Source: Chloroflexaceae bacterium (GTDB lineage Bacteria; Chloroflexota; Chloroflexia; Chloroflexales; Chloroflexaceae). From it: 64,000 nucleotides of DNA. The notes under the pieces are model-generated. The model did no database searches. It saw nothing but the letters and a program-made list of their open reading frames with translations, and was not told where the DNA came from. This document shows, in pieces, positions 1 to 9,400 of this stretch. Each line of letters opens with the position of its first letter. Position 1 is the first letter of the stretch. Location of the stretch: positions 1 to 64,000 of the forward strand of contig JANWYD010000019.1 in the NCBI GenBank assembly GCA_025057155.1, read 5' to 3'. Position numbers and translations under genes: made by a program.

Positions 1-64
1 ACTCCACCGTGCCGGCGGAGAGGTCCACGTGGGCGATGCGATTGGCGAAGCCGCCGAGGGTCAT
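1..64 (-). CDS. Aldehyde ferredoxin oxidoreductase family protein, N-terminus only
   Basis: Only the first 21 codons are in the window; the gene continues past the left edge. The peptide begins MTLGGFANRIAHVDLSAGTV. A small-residue-rich start followed by a R-I-x-x-V-D-L-(S/T)-x-G-x-V-E stretch is the usual opening of tungsten-containing aldehyde:ferredoxin oxidoreductases. The ATG at 62-64 is supported by an AAGGAGG ribosome site a few bases upstream. AOR enzymes oxidise aldehydes to acids using a tungstopterin cofactor and a 4Fe-4S cluster, so the two MoeA genes at 9.4-12.8 kb fit it functionally. The call rests on a very short peptide. Confidence 0.55.
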   Translation of the reverse strand, partial: MTLGGFANRIAHVDLSAGTVE

Positions 65-936
65 AGGTGCCTCCTTGGGTAATGGTTGCTTGCCGAGAGT
101 GGATGACGAATGGTGTCCTCACCCTGCCCCCGGCCCCCTCCCTCGCCACCGGCGGTAGAGAGGGAGGGGGCGCCGCGCCGGGCGCGGCGGGGGCGGGTGA
201 GGAGCGGCAGCGCAACCTTCAAGGTTGCGCAACCTTGAGGGTTGCGGCCACGGATCAAACCGGTTTGCCCCGGGCCCCTGCCTGCCGGGAAACAAAAACA
301 CCCGGCGATGGGCGCCGCGGGAGCGCGGCCCTGTCCGAGGCGATGCTACAGAGCGAAAATGCGGAGCGTGGATCATCCTTCAACATCGAAGATCAGGTTG
401 CAGCAACGCAACAATACGATGACCAGCAGGGCCAGTCGGGCAGCGACTATCACCGTTCCCAGGCGGGGCGACTGGCGTGTATAGATGGTGTTTCGTAACG
501 GGAGCTTTTACTTATTGATTGTGCCACAGGACGGGAAACTTGTCCAGGGAACTTTCACATCCCGGCCTGCCCGACGGGACGGTTTGTGAGGCTATAGCCC
601 TCCCGGCAATTCTTCTCATCCCTGCCCGGGCCGGTGGGAAGGGTGTGGAGCAGCCAGGTTTCCCCATACCCTCAGGTGTAGGGGTTTTTGGGCGAGCAGG
701 GGTTTTCGGCATTCCAGTGCGCTTACGGTCCTCACCTCCCCGCCCCCCGCTCCCGCGCGCGGGAGCGGGGGGAGTTGGGCGTCCCGATGCCCCGGATGGC
801 GCATGCGACGCGAGGATGCGCCGGAAAACCCTGCACCTGAGAAGCTTCCCCATACCCCTGTCCAGGCCGGTTGGGGAGACAGGGGAAAACCCGGTGGCCC
901 CGGACTCCCGCCCGGCAAAGGCGCATTAAGACAACG
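65..936. other. Repeat-rich intergenic spacer
   Basis: No convincing gene is seen in these 870 bases. They contain a double palindrome built on CGCAACCTTCAAGGTTGCG near 210-245, a degenerate GGTTTCCCC repeat near 655-670, and a complete copy of the 171-175 bp mobile element described separately. Short open frames here are by-products of high GC. Confidence 0.7.
671..845. mobile_element. MITE-like element A, copy 1
   Basis: The element starts CTCAGGTGTAGGG and ends with the inverted form CCCTGCACCTGAG followed by AAGC. It is about 80-90% identical to 5061-5233. The 11-mer TTCCCCATACC lies immediately left (660-670) and immediately right (846-856), as expected of a target-site duplication. There is no coding capacity, so it would be a non-autonomous element. 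It sits inside a degenerate copy of the GGTTTCCCC repeat. Confidence 0.75.
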
Positions 937-2064
937 TCATAACGCTAACCCATAGAGCGCAATCGCATTCTGGCGGAGAATAGCCAGCGCCGCCGCCTCG
1001 GCCTCGGCGAGGGTCAGATCGCCGTCGGTGACGCAGCGGGTCAGCACGGCGGCCAGCGCCTCACGCCCGCAGCGCGCGCCGACATAGAAAGTCTCCGGGA
1101 TGAGGTGGGCGTCGGTGGAGAAGAGGATCTTGCTGATCGGGGCCAGTTCCAGGGCCGCGCTGGCCACCGCTTCCATCCCTGCGCGGCTGAGGTAGGGGAT
1201 GGCGAGCCCGAGGTCGAGGTACACGTTCGGATACACCGCGGCGAGGTAGCCGAGTTCGCGGGTGAAGGGATAGCCGGCGTGGAGGAGGACGACCGGCGCG
1301 GAACGCAGGTCGGCGCGTTCGAGGAGCGGCCGCAGGTGCAGCGGATTGGCCTCGCGCAGATCGAGGTCAGGGTCGCCGAAGCCGGTGTGGAACTGTACCG
1401 GCACGGCGTCGCGGGCGGCGATCTCCATCATAGTCCATACCAGCCAGTCATTCAGCGGTCTGGCGGCGATGCGCGCTGGCGCGCCGCGGACGACCGCCGC
1501 GCGCAACTCGGCGAAGGCCCGGCTGGCCGCCAGTGGGTCGGCGGGGGCCAGGCGCAGGCCGGTGCGGTAGGCCACGATGCTCTTGAAACCGACTACGGAA
1601 GGATCGCGCTGCTCCAGCCCGGCGCGAAAGGCGTCCACGAAGTCTTCCCAGGCGGAGATCTGTTCTAGCAACTGCGCGGCCAGGTGTTCGATGCGGATCA
1701 GGCGGAAGGTGGGCGCAAAGCGCTGATGCCACGGAGTGGGCATAATGCGATCGGGCATGAACCCGTCGTCGAGGATGAGGGCGGCGAACCCGCCGGCATC
1801 GAAGAGCCGCTGCGCCATCGCTTCGTAACCCAGTTGGTCGCGCAGCGCCTGCAGGCCCTCCAGCGAAGCTTCGCAGCCCAGCAGGTCGGCCAACTGGCGC
1901 ATGCTGCGCTTGAAAAACAACGTCTGCCGCACATGCCGGCTGACAATCGCCGCGTCGTAGCCCTCGGTAAATGCCGCCGCCAGCGAGAAGTCGTTCAGCG
2001 CCTCGGGGCGCAGCAGGTTGTGCGCGTGATGATCAACGATGGTCAGGTGATCGAGTTCCAACAT
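937..2064 (-). CDS. Amidohydrolase family protein, FluG N-terminal-domain type
   Basis: This 375-residue protein looks like an amidohydrolase-2 (PF04909) metal-dependent hydrolase. Visible hallmarks are D11-H-H-A-H15 on the first strand, a G-F-K-S segment with K161, QFHTG with H226, LLHAGYP with H262, and STDAH with D318. This is the usual order of metal ligands and catalytic Asp in a TIM-barrel amidohydrolase. It lies directly downstream of a glutamine-synthetase-like gene, and fungal/plant FluG proteins fuse exactly these two domains, so the pair probably acts on one gamma-glutamyl or amide intermediate. The ATG at 2064 is preferred over a TTG 15 bases upstream; neither has a strong ribosome site. 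The substrate is unknown. Confidence 0.85.
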   Translation of the reverse strand: MLELDHLTIVDHHAHNLLRPEALNDFSLAAAFTEGYDAAIVSRHVRQTLFFKRSMRQLADLLGCEASLEGLQALRDQLGYEAMAQRLFDAGGFAALILDDGFMPDRIMPTPWHQRFAPTFRLIRIEHLAAQLLEQISAWEDFVDAFRAGLEQRDPSVVGFKSIVAYRTGLRLAPADPLAASRAFAELRAAVVRGAPARIAARPLNDWLVWTMMEIAARDAVPVQFHTGFGDPDLDLREANPLHLRPLLERADLRSAPVVLLHAGYPFTRELGYLAAVYPNVYLDLGLAIPYLSRAGMEAVASAALELAPISKILFSTDAHLIPETFYVGARCGREALAAVLTRCVTDGDLTLAEAEAAALAILRQNAIALYGLAL

Positions 2065-2130
2065 AAGCTGAGGTGGCAATGCGCCAGGCAGGGAAGGGCG
2101 TGAGCGGGCATAGCCCGTCTACGAATAGGC

Positions 2131-2240
2131 ATAGTGTTCACATCGACCGAACACATTCGCACCGCAGAGGACGCGGAGGGCTTCAAAATGTTCATCCTCT
2201 CCGTTCCTCGGCGCGCTCTGCGGTACATCTGAACACGTAC
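2131..2240. repeat. 110-bp palindromic repeat, copy 1
   Basis: This segment is about 80% identical to 38403-38511. Both begin ATAGTGTTC and contain ACCGCAGAG...CTCTGCGGT as arms of an imperfect hairpin. Shorter relatives occur at 22627-22697 and 54645-54670. Here it fills the spacer between the amidohydrolase and the glutamine-synthetase-like gene. Confidence 0.7.
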
Positions 2241-2253
2241 ACGAATAGTCCTC

Positions 2254-3597
2254 TCAGTACCGCTCCAGGATCAGCCGCACTTCTTCCTCGTGCGACAGAT
2301 CCTTCATGGCCTGCCACTCGGCTCGGCGCACGGCCAGGTAGGAACGGGCCAGGTCGCCGCCCAGGGCCTCGAGCAGCACATCGTCGCGCTCCAGGGCGGC
2401 GATGGCCTCGCCGAGGGTCGCGGGCAGGGGCAGGATGCGCCGCTCAAGCCGCTCGGCTTCGGAAAGATCGGCGGGGTCACCCCGCACGGCATCGCCGAGG
2501 GGCAACTGGCGGTCAATGCCGTCAAGTCCTGCCGCGATCACCGCGCCGAGGGCGAGATAGGGATTGGAGGTGGCGTCGCAGGTCTTCAGTTCCACGTTGG
2601 TGACCGGCAGGCCGCTATCGGGCATGGGCACGCGCAGCGCGGCCTCGCGGTTGCCCATGCCCCAGCAGGTGAACGCGCCGCTCCAGAAGCGCGGGCGGAT
2701 GCGTTTGAAGCTGTTGGGAGAGGGGGTGGTCAGGGCCATCAGCGCCGGCAGATGCTCCAGAATGCCGGCCATGAAGGCGCGCATCGGCGCCGACAGGGCG
2801 CGGGGCTGGCCTGGCTCGGTGACGATGCTGGCGCCCTGGCGGGCCAGGCTGAGGTGCAGATGGGCGCCGTTGCCGGCTTTATCGGCGTAGATCTTCGGCG
2901 CGAAGGAAGCCAGCAGGCCGTGCTGCGCCGCGCAGGCCCTGACCGTCTCGCGGAAGACGATCTGCTGATCGGCGGCGCGCAACGCGTCGGCGTAGCGCAC
3001 TGGCAGCTCAAACTGGCCCGGCCCCGACTCGGCGTAGGTCATCTCCACCATCACGCCCTGGGCCTCCAGCGCTGACGTCATTGTGTTGATCACCTCCGCG
3101 GCTCCATCGAGGGCCGCGGTCTGGCAGAACACGGTGGCGTCAAACGGTGCAGGACCATCGGGGCCGGGGCGTAGCAGGGAGAATTCGTTCTCGAAGGCCG
3201 CGAAAACGCTCAGGTCGCGGGCGGCGGCGGCGGCAATCATGCGGCGGAGAAAGGAGCGCGGGCAGTGGGTCCAGGGCTGGTCGCCGGCGTAGATGTCGGT
3301 CAGCACGCGGGCGTGGCCGGGGGCATAGGGCAGCACGGCGAAGGTCGTCCAGTCCGCGCGCATGTGAACCTCGCCGTCGGGCGTCAGGCCGGTGTCGGGG
3401 GCCAGAGCGTCGTACATTACTGGCAGGGCCTGCTGCGCGGCAGCAATCCCGACCCCGTTGCCGGCCAGGTAGCTCTCGATCATCGTCGTCCGCACTGCCT
3501 TGGCGCGGATCACATTGGCGTTATCGCACCAGATGAAGCGCACAAAGCGCACCTGCTGGTTCTGGATCGCCGTCAGAATGCTTTGCACCGAAGTCAT
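2254..3597 (-). CDS. Glutamine synthetase family ligase (FluG C-terminal-domain type)
   Basis: The 447-residue protein contains the glutamine synthetase signature blocks in order: ENEF (136-139), ESGPGQFE (190-197), AGNGAHLHLS (241-250), NREAALRVP (316-324) and an ELKTCDATSNPYLAL block (336-350). It would form a gamma-glutamyl phosphate from glutamate and ATP and condense it with ammonia or an amine. Context (amidohydrolase downstream, amino-acid-type ABC transporter upstream) favours a gamma-glutamylamine synthetase role in amine or amino-acid catabolism over housekeeping nitrogen assimilation. ATG 3597 is chosen because the N-terminal SVQSILTAIQNQQVRFVRF matches the family start; the in-frame extension upstream is low-complexity spacer translation. 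Confidence 0.88.
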   Translation of the reverse strand: MTSVQSILTAIQNQQVRFVRFIWCDNANVIRAKAVRTTMIESYLAGNGVGIAAAQQALPVMYDALAPDTGLTPDGEVHMRADWTTFAVLPYAPGHARVLTDIYAGDQPWTHCPRSFLRRMIAAAAARDLSVFAAFENEFSLLRPGPDGPAPFDATVFCQTAALDGAAEVINTMTSALEAQGVMVEMTYAESGPGQFELPVRYADALRAADQQIVFRETVRACAAQHGLLASFAPKIYADKAGNGAHLHLSLARQGASIVTEPGQPRALSAPMRAFMAGILEHLPALMALTTPSPNSFKRIRPRFWSGAFTCWGMGNREAALRVPMPDSGLPVTNVELKTCDATSNPYLALGAVIAAGLDGIDRQLPLGDAVRGDPADLSEAERLERRILPLPATLGEAIAALERDDVLLEALGGDLARSYLAVRRAEWQAMKDLSHEEEVRLILERY

Positions 3598-3635
3598 GGC
3601 TCGCTGAGGTGAACGGAAGTTATATATAGAAGGGG

Positions 3636-3658
3636 CTGGGAGGGCAAAGCCCTCCCAG
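3636..3658. repeat. Perfect hairpin in the livK-glutamine synthetase spacer
   Basis: CTGGGAGGGC-AAA-GCCCTCCCAG is a 10-bp perfect stem with a 3-base loop, without a T-tract on either side. Related TGGGAGGGC/GCCCTCCC palindromes occur at about 11428-11450 and 11528-11550, so this is probably a dispersed REP-like unit. It lies just upstream of the glutamine-synthetase-like start codon. Confidence 0.6.
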
Positions 3659-3790
3659 AGGGATGCAATCCGGCTGCACATGATGTTCGGCGCGGTTTCA
3701 GGCAACCCGTTCCGGCGTCGGTTCGGCACCGAGTGCCTCCAGATGCGCCGCGCCCAATCCAAAATCTAAAATCGAAAATCCAACATCTCC

Positions 3791-4996
3791 CTAGGGCGTG
3801 ATCTCCTTGACGAACGTATACGCCCCATCCTGAACCTGAATAATCGTCACCGATTTGTCGGGCTTGCGTTGCCCCGGAGCATAGGTGATCTGCCCGGTGA
3901 CGGCGGCGAAGCCCTGGGTGGCGGCGAGGGCGTCGCGGATGGCTTTGGGATCGGCAGAGCCGGCGCGTTTGATCGCGTCGGCGATCAGGTTCAGCGTGTC
4001 GTAGCCGAGTACGGCGAAGGCATTCTCCGGCGGTTTGCCGTATTCCTGGGTGTAGGCCTGTACGAAGGCCTGCACCTTGGGGTCAACATTGTCCAGCGCG
4101 ACGTGGGTCGAGAAGAACACATTATCCGCAAGTTCGCCGGCTACCTCGGCGATCAGCGGGGTGTCGAAGCCATCGCCGGAAATGATCGGCATCTGCAGGC
4201 CGGCTTCACGGAACTGCCGGGTGGTGATGCCGGCTTCGTTGGGAATGGCCGAGATGAACAGCACGTCAGGCGGGGGATTGAGGGCCTGGACCTTGGCGAT
4301 CTGGGCCGAAAAGTCGGTGTCGCCAGAGCGATAGATGTCCTCGAGAACGATCTGGCCGCCCTTTTCGGTGAAGCGCTGCTTGAAGAAGGCCGCCAGCGCG
4401 GTGGTGAAGTCATAGGCCTGATCCACGAGCATGTAGGCCGTCTTCGCCTTCAGGTCGTCAATGGCGTAGTCGGCGATGGCGAAGGCCTGGGCGTCATCGC
4501 CGAAGGGGGCCATAAAGAAGAAATCGCCGATCTGCTCCGGCAGGGTCGGCAGCGTGGCGCCCGCAGTGACGAAGGGGATGCCGGCCTGCTGCGCGATAGG
4601 TCCGGCGGCCAGGGCAAAGGTCGAGTCGTTCAGACCGCCGATGGCGACGACCTTATGCACGTTGATCAGCTCCGAGGCGGCATTGGTCGTGGTCGTTTGA
4701 TCGGTCTTGCCGTCCACGGCGATCAGTTCGATCTGGCGTCCCAGCACCCCGCCTGCGGCGTTGATCTCCTTGACGGCCAGTTTCATGCCGTTTAGCCCGG
4801 GCGCGTCAATCGAGGACATGCCCCCGGTAATGCCGTAGAGAGCCCCGATCTTGATCGCTTCGGCTGCAGCGGCAGGCGAGGCAGCAGGCGAGGCGGCGGG
4901 GGCAGTGGGCTGGGCCGCAGGGGCGCCGCACGCGGCGGTGAGGATGATCAGAACGACGACGACCAGGGTGGAGAGCATCTGTTGTGTGGGTTTCAT
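3791..4996 (-). CDS. livK: Branched-chain amino-acid-type ABC transporter substrate-binding lipoprotein
   Basis: The 401-residue protein has a lipoprotein signal peptide: basic N-terminus MKPTQQ, a hydrophobic run, then lipobox TAAC with Cys23, followed by an Ala/Pro-rich linker. The mature part, from about IKIGALYGITGGMSSIDAPG, is a Leu/Ile/Val-binding (Peripla_BP_6) fold. It should capture the ligand outside the membrane and deliver it to the LivHM channel encoded upstream. ATG 4996 has AAGGTGAG upstream. It precedes the glutamine-synthetase-like and amidohydrolase genes on the same strand, suggesting that the ligand feeds that pathway. The true ligand (amino acid, amide or amine) cannot be read from sequence. 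Confidence 0.92.
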   Translation of the reverse strand: MKPTQQMLSTLVVVVLIILTAACGAPAAQPTAPAASPAASPAAAAEAIKIGALYGITGGMSSIDAPGLNGMKLAVKEINAAGGVLGRQIELIAVDGKTDQTTTTNAASELINVHKVVAIGGLNDSTFALAAGPIAQQAGIPFVTAGATLPTLPEQIGDFFFMAPFGDDAQAFAIADYAIDDLKAKTAYMLVDQAYDFTTALAAFFKQRFTEKGGQIVLEDIYRSGDTDFSAQIAKVQALNPPPDVLFISAIPNEAGITTRQFREAGLQMPIISGDGFDTPLIAEVAGELADNVFFSTHVALDNVDPKVQAFVQAYTQEYGKPPENAFAVLGYDTLNLIADAIKRAGSADPKAIRDALAATQGFAAVTGQITYAPGQRKPDKSVTIIQVQDGAYTFVKEITP

Positions 4997-5010
4997 AGCG
5001 CGACTCACCT

Positions 5011-5340
5011 TCAGTGGTCTGTGAACTAAGGTTTCTTGCATTGCTGCCCCCTCCCAACCTTCTCAGGCGGAGGGTTTTTCGAGCGAGAAGGGGTTTTCGG
5101 CATTCCAGCGCGCTTACGATCCTCACCCCGCGCCCCCCTCTCCCGCTTGCGGGAGAGGGGGGCGCGGGGCGTCCCGATGCCCCGGATAGCGCATGCGACG
5201 CGAGGATGCGCCGGAAAACCCTGCACCTGAGAACTCCCAACCTCCTCCCAACGGGGGGAGGAGCCGGACGCCCTCGCCCGGCGGGGGAGGGTTGGGGAAG
5301 GTGCGGGGGTTTAGCGAAAAAACTCCGTTCACAGACTATT
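5011..5340. mobile_element. Palindromic element B, copy 1, interrupted by element A
   Basis: The outer parts (5011-5060 and 5234-5340) together make a normal about 150-bp element B. It starts near AGTGGTCTGTGAAC and ends near GTTCACAGACTATT, with C-rich and G-rich arms able to pair. The centre is split by element A at 5061-5233. Other copies are at 15813, 21368, 55857, 57359 and 61248. Confidence 0.75.
5061..5233. mobile_element. MITE-like element A, copy 2, with 10-bp target-site duplication
   Basis: The 173-bp element has inverted ends TTCTCAGG / CCTGAGAA and the same interior as 671-845. The decamer CTCCCAACCT occurs at 5051-5060 and again at 5234-5243, directly flanking the element. Removing the element plus one decamer restores a standard element B. 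It lies between livK and its inferred promoter. Confidence 0.85.
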
Positions 5341-5479
5341 CGGATCGGTTCTGGATTGCGGATCGTGGATTGTGGATTGACTCGGGACGTCTCGACAGCG
5401 TAGACGGAACAGGCACGTTCGAACCCCTTCCCAGGCGTCTCCCCAGGCAGCCTTATCCGCTTTCCAGGAGAATAGCGTC

Positions 5480-5507
5480 ATTATAGGGATGTCTGTGGTT
5501 TTGGCAA
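5480..5507 (-). promoter_or_regulatory. Predicted sigma70 promoter for livK
   Basis: On the minus strand, TTGCCA (5502-5507) is followed after 16 bases by a perfect TATAAT (5480-5485). Transcription would start near 5473 and run into livK (start codon 4996). The roughly 475-base leader would contain element B and the nested element A. Confidence 0.55.
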
Positions 5508-5636
5508 GCGGGGCGCCCCGGGTCAGCTTCCCGCGCTGCACCGGTCTGGCGCGGGACGTGCGGGATGCACTGATGCGCCGCGCCCAGTAAGGCCGAAGCA
5601 TTCGCGCAGCCAATGCTTCGGCCTTACTCGGACGCG

Positions 5637-6662
5637 CTACGATGCCCCTTCACTCTCGACGGCGGGGAGCGGCTCGCGTCGGCGCAGCAGGTCGCTCAGT
5701 TCATGCCCGCCGAGCAAGCCCTGGGGGCGAAAGATCATCACCAGCAGCATGAGCAGGGCGATCACGATCTGGCTCAGGCCGTACAGCGGCCTGCCGCCGA
5801 CGGCCAGGCTGGTCTCGATGCCGCGCAGCCACTCTGGCAACAGGGTCATCAACACGCCGCCGAGGACAGCCCCGGTAATGCTGCCGGCGCCCCCGATTAC
5901 CACCATGGCGACGACGTTGAAGGTGATGGCGAACGAAAACGATGCCGGAGCGATGGCGGTGATCAGGTGCGCCCAGAGGGCCCCGGCGGTTCCGGCGAAA
6001 AAGGCCCCGACCACGAAGGCCAGCAGGCGCGTCGGAAAGACGCGGATGCCGCGACAGGCCGCCGCCAGTTCGTCTTCGCGCACGGCGAGCATGGCCCGCC
6101 CAAACGGCGAGCGCACCAGGCGCCAGATGATGATCACGCTCACCAGCATCCAGCCGTAGGCCCAGAGGAGCGAGGTGAAGGCGGGCAGGCCATTGAGGCC
6201 GCGCGCGCCGCGGGTCACCGTCTGCCAGTTGAGCGCCACCACCTGCACGATGACCATCAGGCCCAGCGTGGCCACCGATAGATAGTGTCCGCGCAGCCGC
6301 AACACCGGAATGCCGACCACGAAGGCCGCCAGCGCGGCCAGGGCGCCCCCGGCGAGCAGGGCCAGCGCAAAGGGCAGTTCCGCCCGAGCCAGCCAGGATG
6401 GCAGGTCCGGCAGGGCGACCAGCTTCATACTGGCAGGCATCGTCAGCAGGGCGGAGGCGTAGGCGCCGATAGCCATGAAAGCGGCATGACCGAGCGATAC
6501 ATCACCGCTGAAGCCGTTGGTCAGGCTCAGACTGACGGCGAGGATCACGTTGATCGCCACCACTGCCAGCACCCGCTGGTAATAATCGTTGAGCCGGTAC
6601 TCAGCGAGCACGACCAGCGCCGCGCCCAGGCCGAGGGCCAGCCAGCCATACACGGGCCTCAT
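5637..6662 (-). CDS. livM: Branched-chain amino-acid-type ABC transporter permease
   Basis: This 341-residue polytopic membrane protein shows the LivM-type permease core, for example the FSGDVSLGHAAFMAIGAYASALL stretch in the N-terminal half, a RSPFGRAMLAVREDELAAACRGI-like coupling loop that should contact the ATPases, and AGSITGAVLGG near the end. Start ATG 6662 overlaps the livH stop codon by 4 bases (ATGA), so translation is probably coupled. The reading frame extends upstream inside livH but is clearly a shadow there. It forms the translocation channel with LivH. Confidence 0.92.
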   Translation of the reverse strand: MRPVYGWLALGLGAALVVLAEYRLNDYYQRVLAVVAINVILAVSLSLTNGFSGDVSLGHAAFMAIGAYASALLTMPASMKLVALPDLPSWLARAELPFALALLAGGALAALAAFVVGIPVLRLRGHYLSVATLGLMVIVQVVALNWQTVTRGARGLNGLPAFTSLLWAYGWMLVSVIIIWRLVRSPFGRAMLAVREDELAAACRGIRVFPTRLLAFVVGAFFAGTAGALWAHLITAIAPASFSFAITFNVVAMVVIGGAGSITGAVLGGVLMTLLPEWLRGIETSLAVGGRPLYGLSQIVIALLMLLVMIFRPQGLLGGHELSDLLRRREPLPAVESEGAS

Positions 6663-7549
6663 GCGCGCCGTCCCTCCTCCAGGCCAAACAGCCCCGCCGG
6701 ACGCACCAGCAGAATCGCCAGCAGCAGCACGAACACAAACGCATCGCGGTAGCCAGAGAGGGCCGGGGGCGCAAAGGCGACAAAGAAGACCTCGGCGAAG
6801 CCAAGGAGATACCCGCCTACCATGGCCCCCGGAATGCTGCCAACGCCGCCGATCACCGCAGCGACGAAAGCCTTGAGGCCCGGCACGAAGCCCGTAAAGG
6901 GGTCCACCAGGCCAAACTTGCCGCTCCAGAGCACGCCGGCGACGCCGGCGAGGGCGGCGCTCACGCCGAAGGCCACCGCGATCACCCGGTTCACGTTCAC
7001 GCCCATCAGGTGCGCGGTCTGCACCCGCTCGCTGCACGCGCGCATGGCAATCCCGATCGTCGTGTATTTGACAAACAGGCTCAGAAGCGCCATCAAGGCG
7101 ATCGAGAGGAGCAAGATCACACCATCAATTGGCGCAATGGTCAACCCGGCCCACTCGACGCGGCGGGTCAGTTCGGCGGGCAGGCGCAGCGGGCGCGGCT
7201 GGGCTGTCAGGGCCATGGTTGCGCTGTTCTGGATCAGCGAACTGATGGCCAGGGAGGTGATCAGCATAGCCACTTCCCGCGAGCCGCGCAGGGGGCGATA
7301 GGCCAGCCGTTCAATGATGATGCCGATCGCGCCAGCGACGATCATGGCGAAGAGCAACGCCGACCAGACGGGCAGAACCAGGGCGCTCAGGGCCGCCAGG
7401 GCCACGTAGGCCCCCACGGTCATCATATCGCCGTGGGCGAAGTTGATCAGCCGCAGGATGCCGTAGACGATCGTCAGGCCAATGGCAACCAGGGCGTAAA
7501 TGCTCCCAAGGTTGAGGGCGTTGACGGTTTGTTGGAGGAGGTAGGTCAT
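6659..7549 (-). CDS. livH: Branched-chain amino-acid-type ABC transporter permease
   Basis: This 296-residue membrane protein begins MTYLLQQTVNALNLGSIYAL, the classical LivH opening, continues with GLTIVYGILRLINFAHGD, and carries the ACSERVQTAHLMGVN cytoplasmic coupling segment. About eight hydrophobic helices are seen. ATG 7549 has a GGGAGG ribosome site. Its stop overlaps livM. Together with LivM it should form the inner-membrane pore of the cluster's amino-acid-type importer. Confidence 0.93.
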   Translation of the reverse strand: MTYLLQQTVNALNLGSIYALVAIGLTIVYGILRLINFAHGDMMTVGAYVALAALSALVLPVWSALLFAMIVAGAIGIIIERLAYRPLRGSREVAMLITSLAISSLIQNSATMALTAQPRPLRLPAELTRRVEWAGLTIAPIDGVILLLSIALMALLSLFVKYTTIGIAMRACSERVQTAHLMGVNVNRVIAVAFGVSAALAGVAGVLWSGKFGLVDPFTGFVPGLKAFVAAVIGGVGSIPGAMVGGYLLGFAEVFFVAFAPPALSGYRDAFVFVLLLAILLVRPAGLFGLEEGRRA

Positions 7550-7601
7550 TGGCGGCCTCCCACCCGCATCATCGGCGGGTCTCCCCGAGACGCTATATCC
7601 G

Positions 7602-7643
7602 ACAATCCACAATCCACAATCCACAATCCACAATCCACAATCC
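7602..7643. repeat. Tandem heptamer repeat
   Basis: Six perfect tandem copies of ACAATCC fill the spacer between livF and livH. Looser relatives with AATCC/AAATC units occur at 3756-3783, 43899-43921 and about 57545-57570, and in inverse orientation at about 5350-5380. Such a tract could vary in length by slippage. Confidence 0.9.
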
Positions 7644-7669
7644 AAAATCACCTTAAACCTGCCTGGCGT

Positions 7670-8374
7670 CTACGCCCCCAGATAGGCCGCTCTGACCCGC
7701 GGATCGTCCAGGAGCGCAGGGGCGGGGCCGCTGAGAGTAATGGTTCCGGTTTCGAGAACATAGGCCCGATCGGCCAGGCGCAGGGCCTGCCAGGCGTTCT
7801 GTTCAACCAGCAGGACGGTCATCCCTTCGCGGCGCAACGCGGCGATGACCTGGAAGATGCGTTCGACCACCAGCGGCGCCAGACCCAGTGACGGTTCATC
7901 GAGGAGGAGCAGGCGCGGGGCGCTCATGATCGAGCGCCCCAGGGCCAGCATCTGCTGTTCGCCGCCGCTCAGCAGCCCGGCGATCTGGCGCTGCCGTTCG
8001 CCAAGGATGGGGAACAGGCTCAGCACCCGTTCCAGATCGCGGGCCACGGCGTCGCGGTCGCGCCGGTGGCCGGCGGCCAGGCGCAGGTTCTCGGCGACAG
8101 TCAGCCGGGCGAAGATCTGCCGCCCTTCGGGACAGTGCACCAGTCCGCGGCGCACAATCTCATGCGGCGCCAGGCGGGTGATCTCCGCACCCTCGAAGCT
8201 GATCCGGCCGCGTCTGGGGCGCAGCAGGCCGGAAATGGCGCTCAGGGCGGTGGTTTTGCCGGCGCCGTTGCTGCCGATCAGGGCCACGATTTCGCCCGGC
8301 TGCACCTCGAGCGAGATGCCCTTCAAAGCGTCAACGCGACCATAGGCCACGTGGAGATCGCGCACCTGGAGCAT
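7670..8374 (-). CDS. livF: Branched-chain amino-acid-type ABC transporter ATP-binding protein
   Basis: The 234-residue ATPase has Walker A GSNGAGKTT (34-42), signature LLSGGEQQMLALGRS, Walker B LLLLDEPSLGLAP and a switch His after VLLVEQN. Length and order match LivF. ATG 8374 is preferred; a TTG at 8389 would add five residues. It lies 1 base after the livG stop, so the genes are translationally coupled. It powers import through LivHM together with LivG. Confidence 0.93.
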   Translation of the reverse strand: MLQVRDLHVAYGRVDALKGISLEVQPGEIVALIGSNGAGKTTALSAISGLLRPRRGRISFEGAEITRLAPHEIVRRGLVHCPEGRQIFARLTVAENLRLAAGHRRDRDAVARDLERVLSLFPILGERQRQIAGLLSGGEQQMLALGRSIMSAPRLLLLDEPSLGLAPLVVERIFQVIAALRREGMTVLLVEQNAWQALRLADRAYVLETGTITLSGPAPALLDDPRVRAAYLGA

Positions 8375-8375
8375 A

Positions 8376-9191
<816 letters not shown>

Positions 9192-9280
9192 GACGACGAT
9201 CCTCTGCTTTCCAACGGAGTCTTCTGCTACCTGGTTGCGCTGCGTGGCTTCTTGAGGTACACGTCAGGGGAGGTGGCGTA

Positions 9281-9297
9281 GGGAAACCAGGTTTCCT
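9281..9297. repeat. REP-like palindrome C
   Basis: GGGAAACCAGGTTTCC is one member of a dispersed family with consensus GGGGAAACCNGGTTTCCCC. Clear copies are also seen at 11472-11490, 25756-25774, 29647-29665, 34174-34191, 36403-36421, about 36479-36497 and 38569-38587, with degenerate ones near 655, 11374, 43563 and 56047. All lie between genes, usually beside a CAGGGGCG-type stretch. Confidence 0.75.
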
Positions 9298-9400
9298 CAC
9301 ACCCCTGCCCGCGGGAAGGCTCGCCCCTCCCATCGCCGATTGGAGCGGGGGAGACCCGGTTTCCTACACCCCTGCCCAATCGGAAGGTCCCACACCTGCC

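Noticed and set aside
65-936. Several 60-140 codon frames in the first spacer
   Set aside because: They overlap each other on both strands, run through known repeats and lack ribosome sites.
5637-7037. A 466-residue version of livM starting inside livH
   Set aside because: The first 125 residues are an Arg/Gly-rich shadow of livH; the LivM fold begins at the ATG at 6662.
7602-7643. CRISPR-like array in the livF-livH spacer
   Set aside because: The units are 7 bases with no spacers, so it is a simple tandem repeat.
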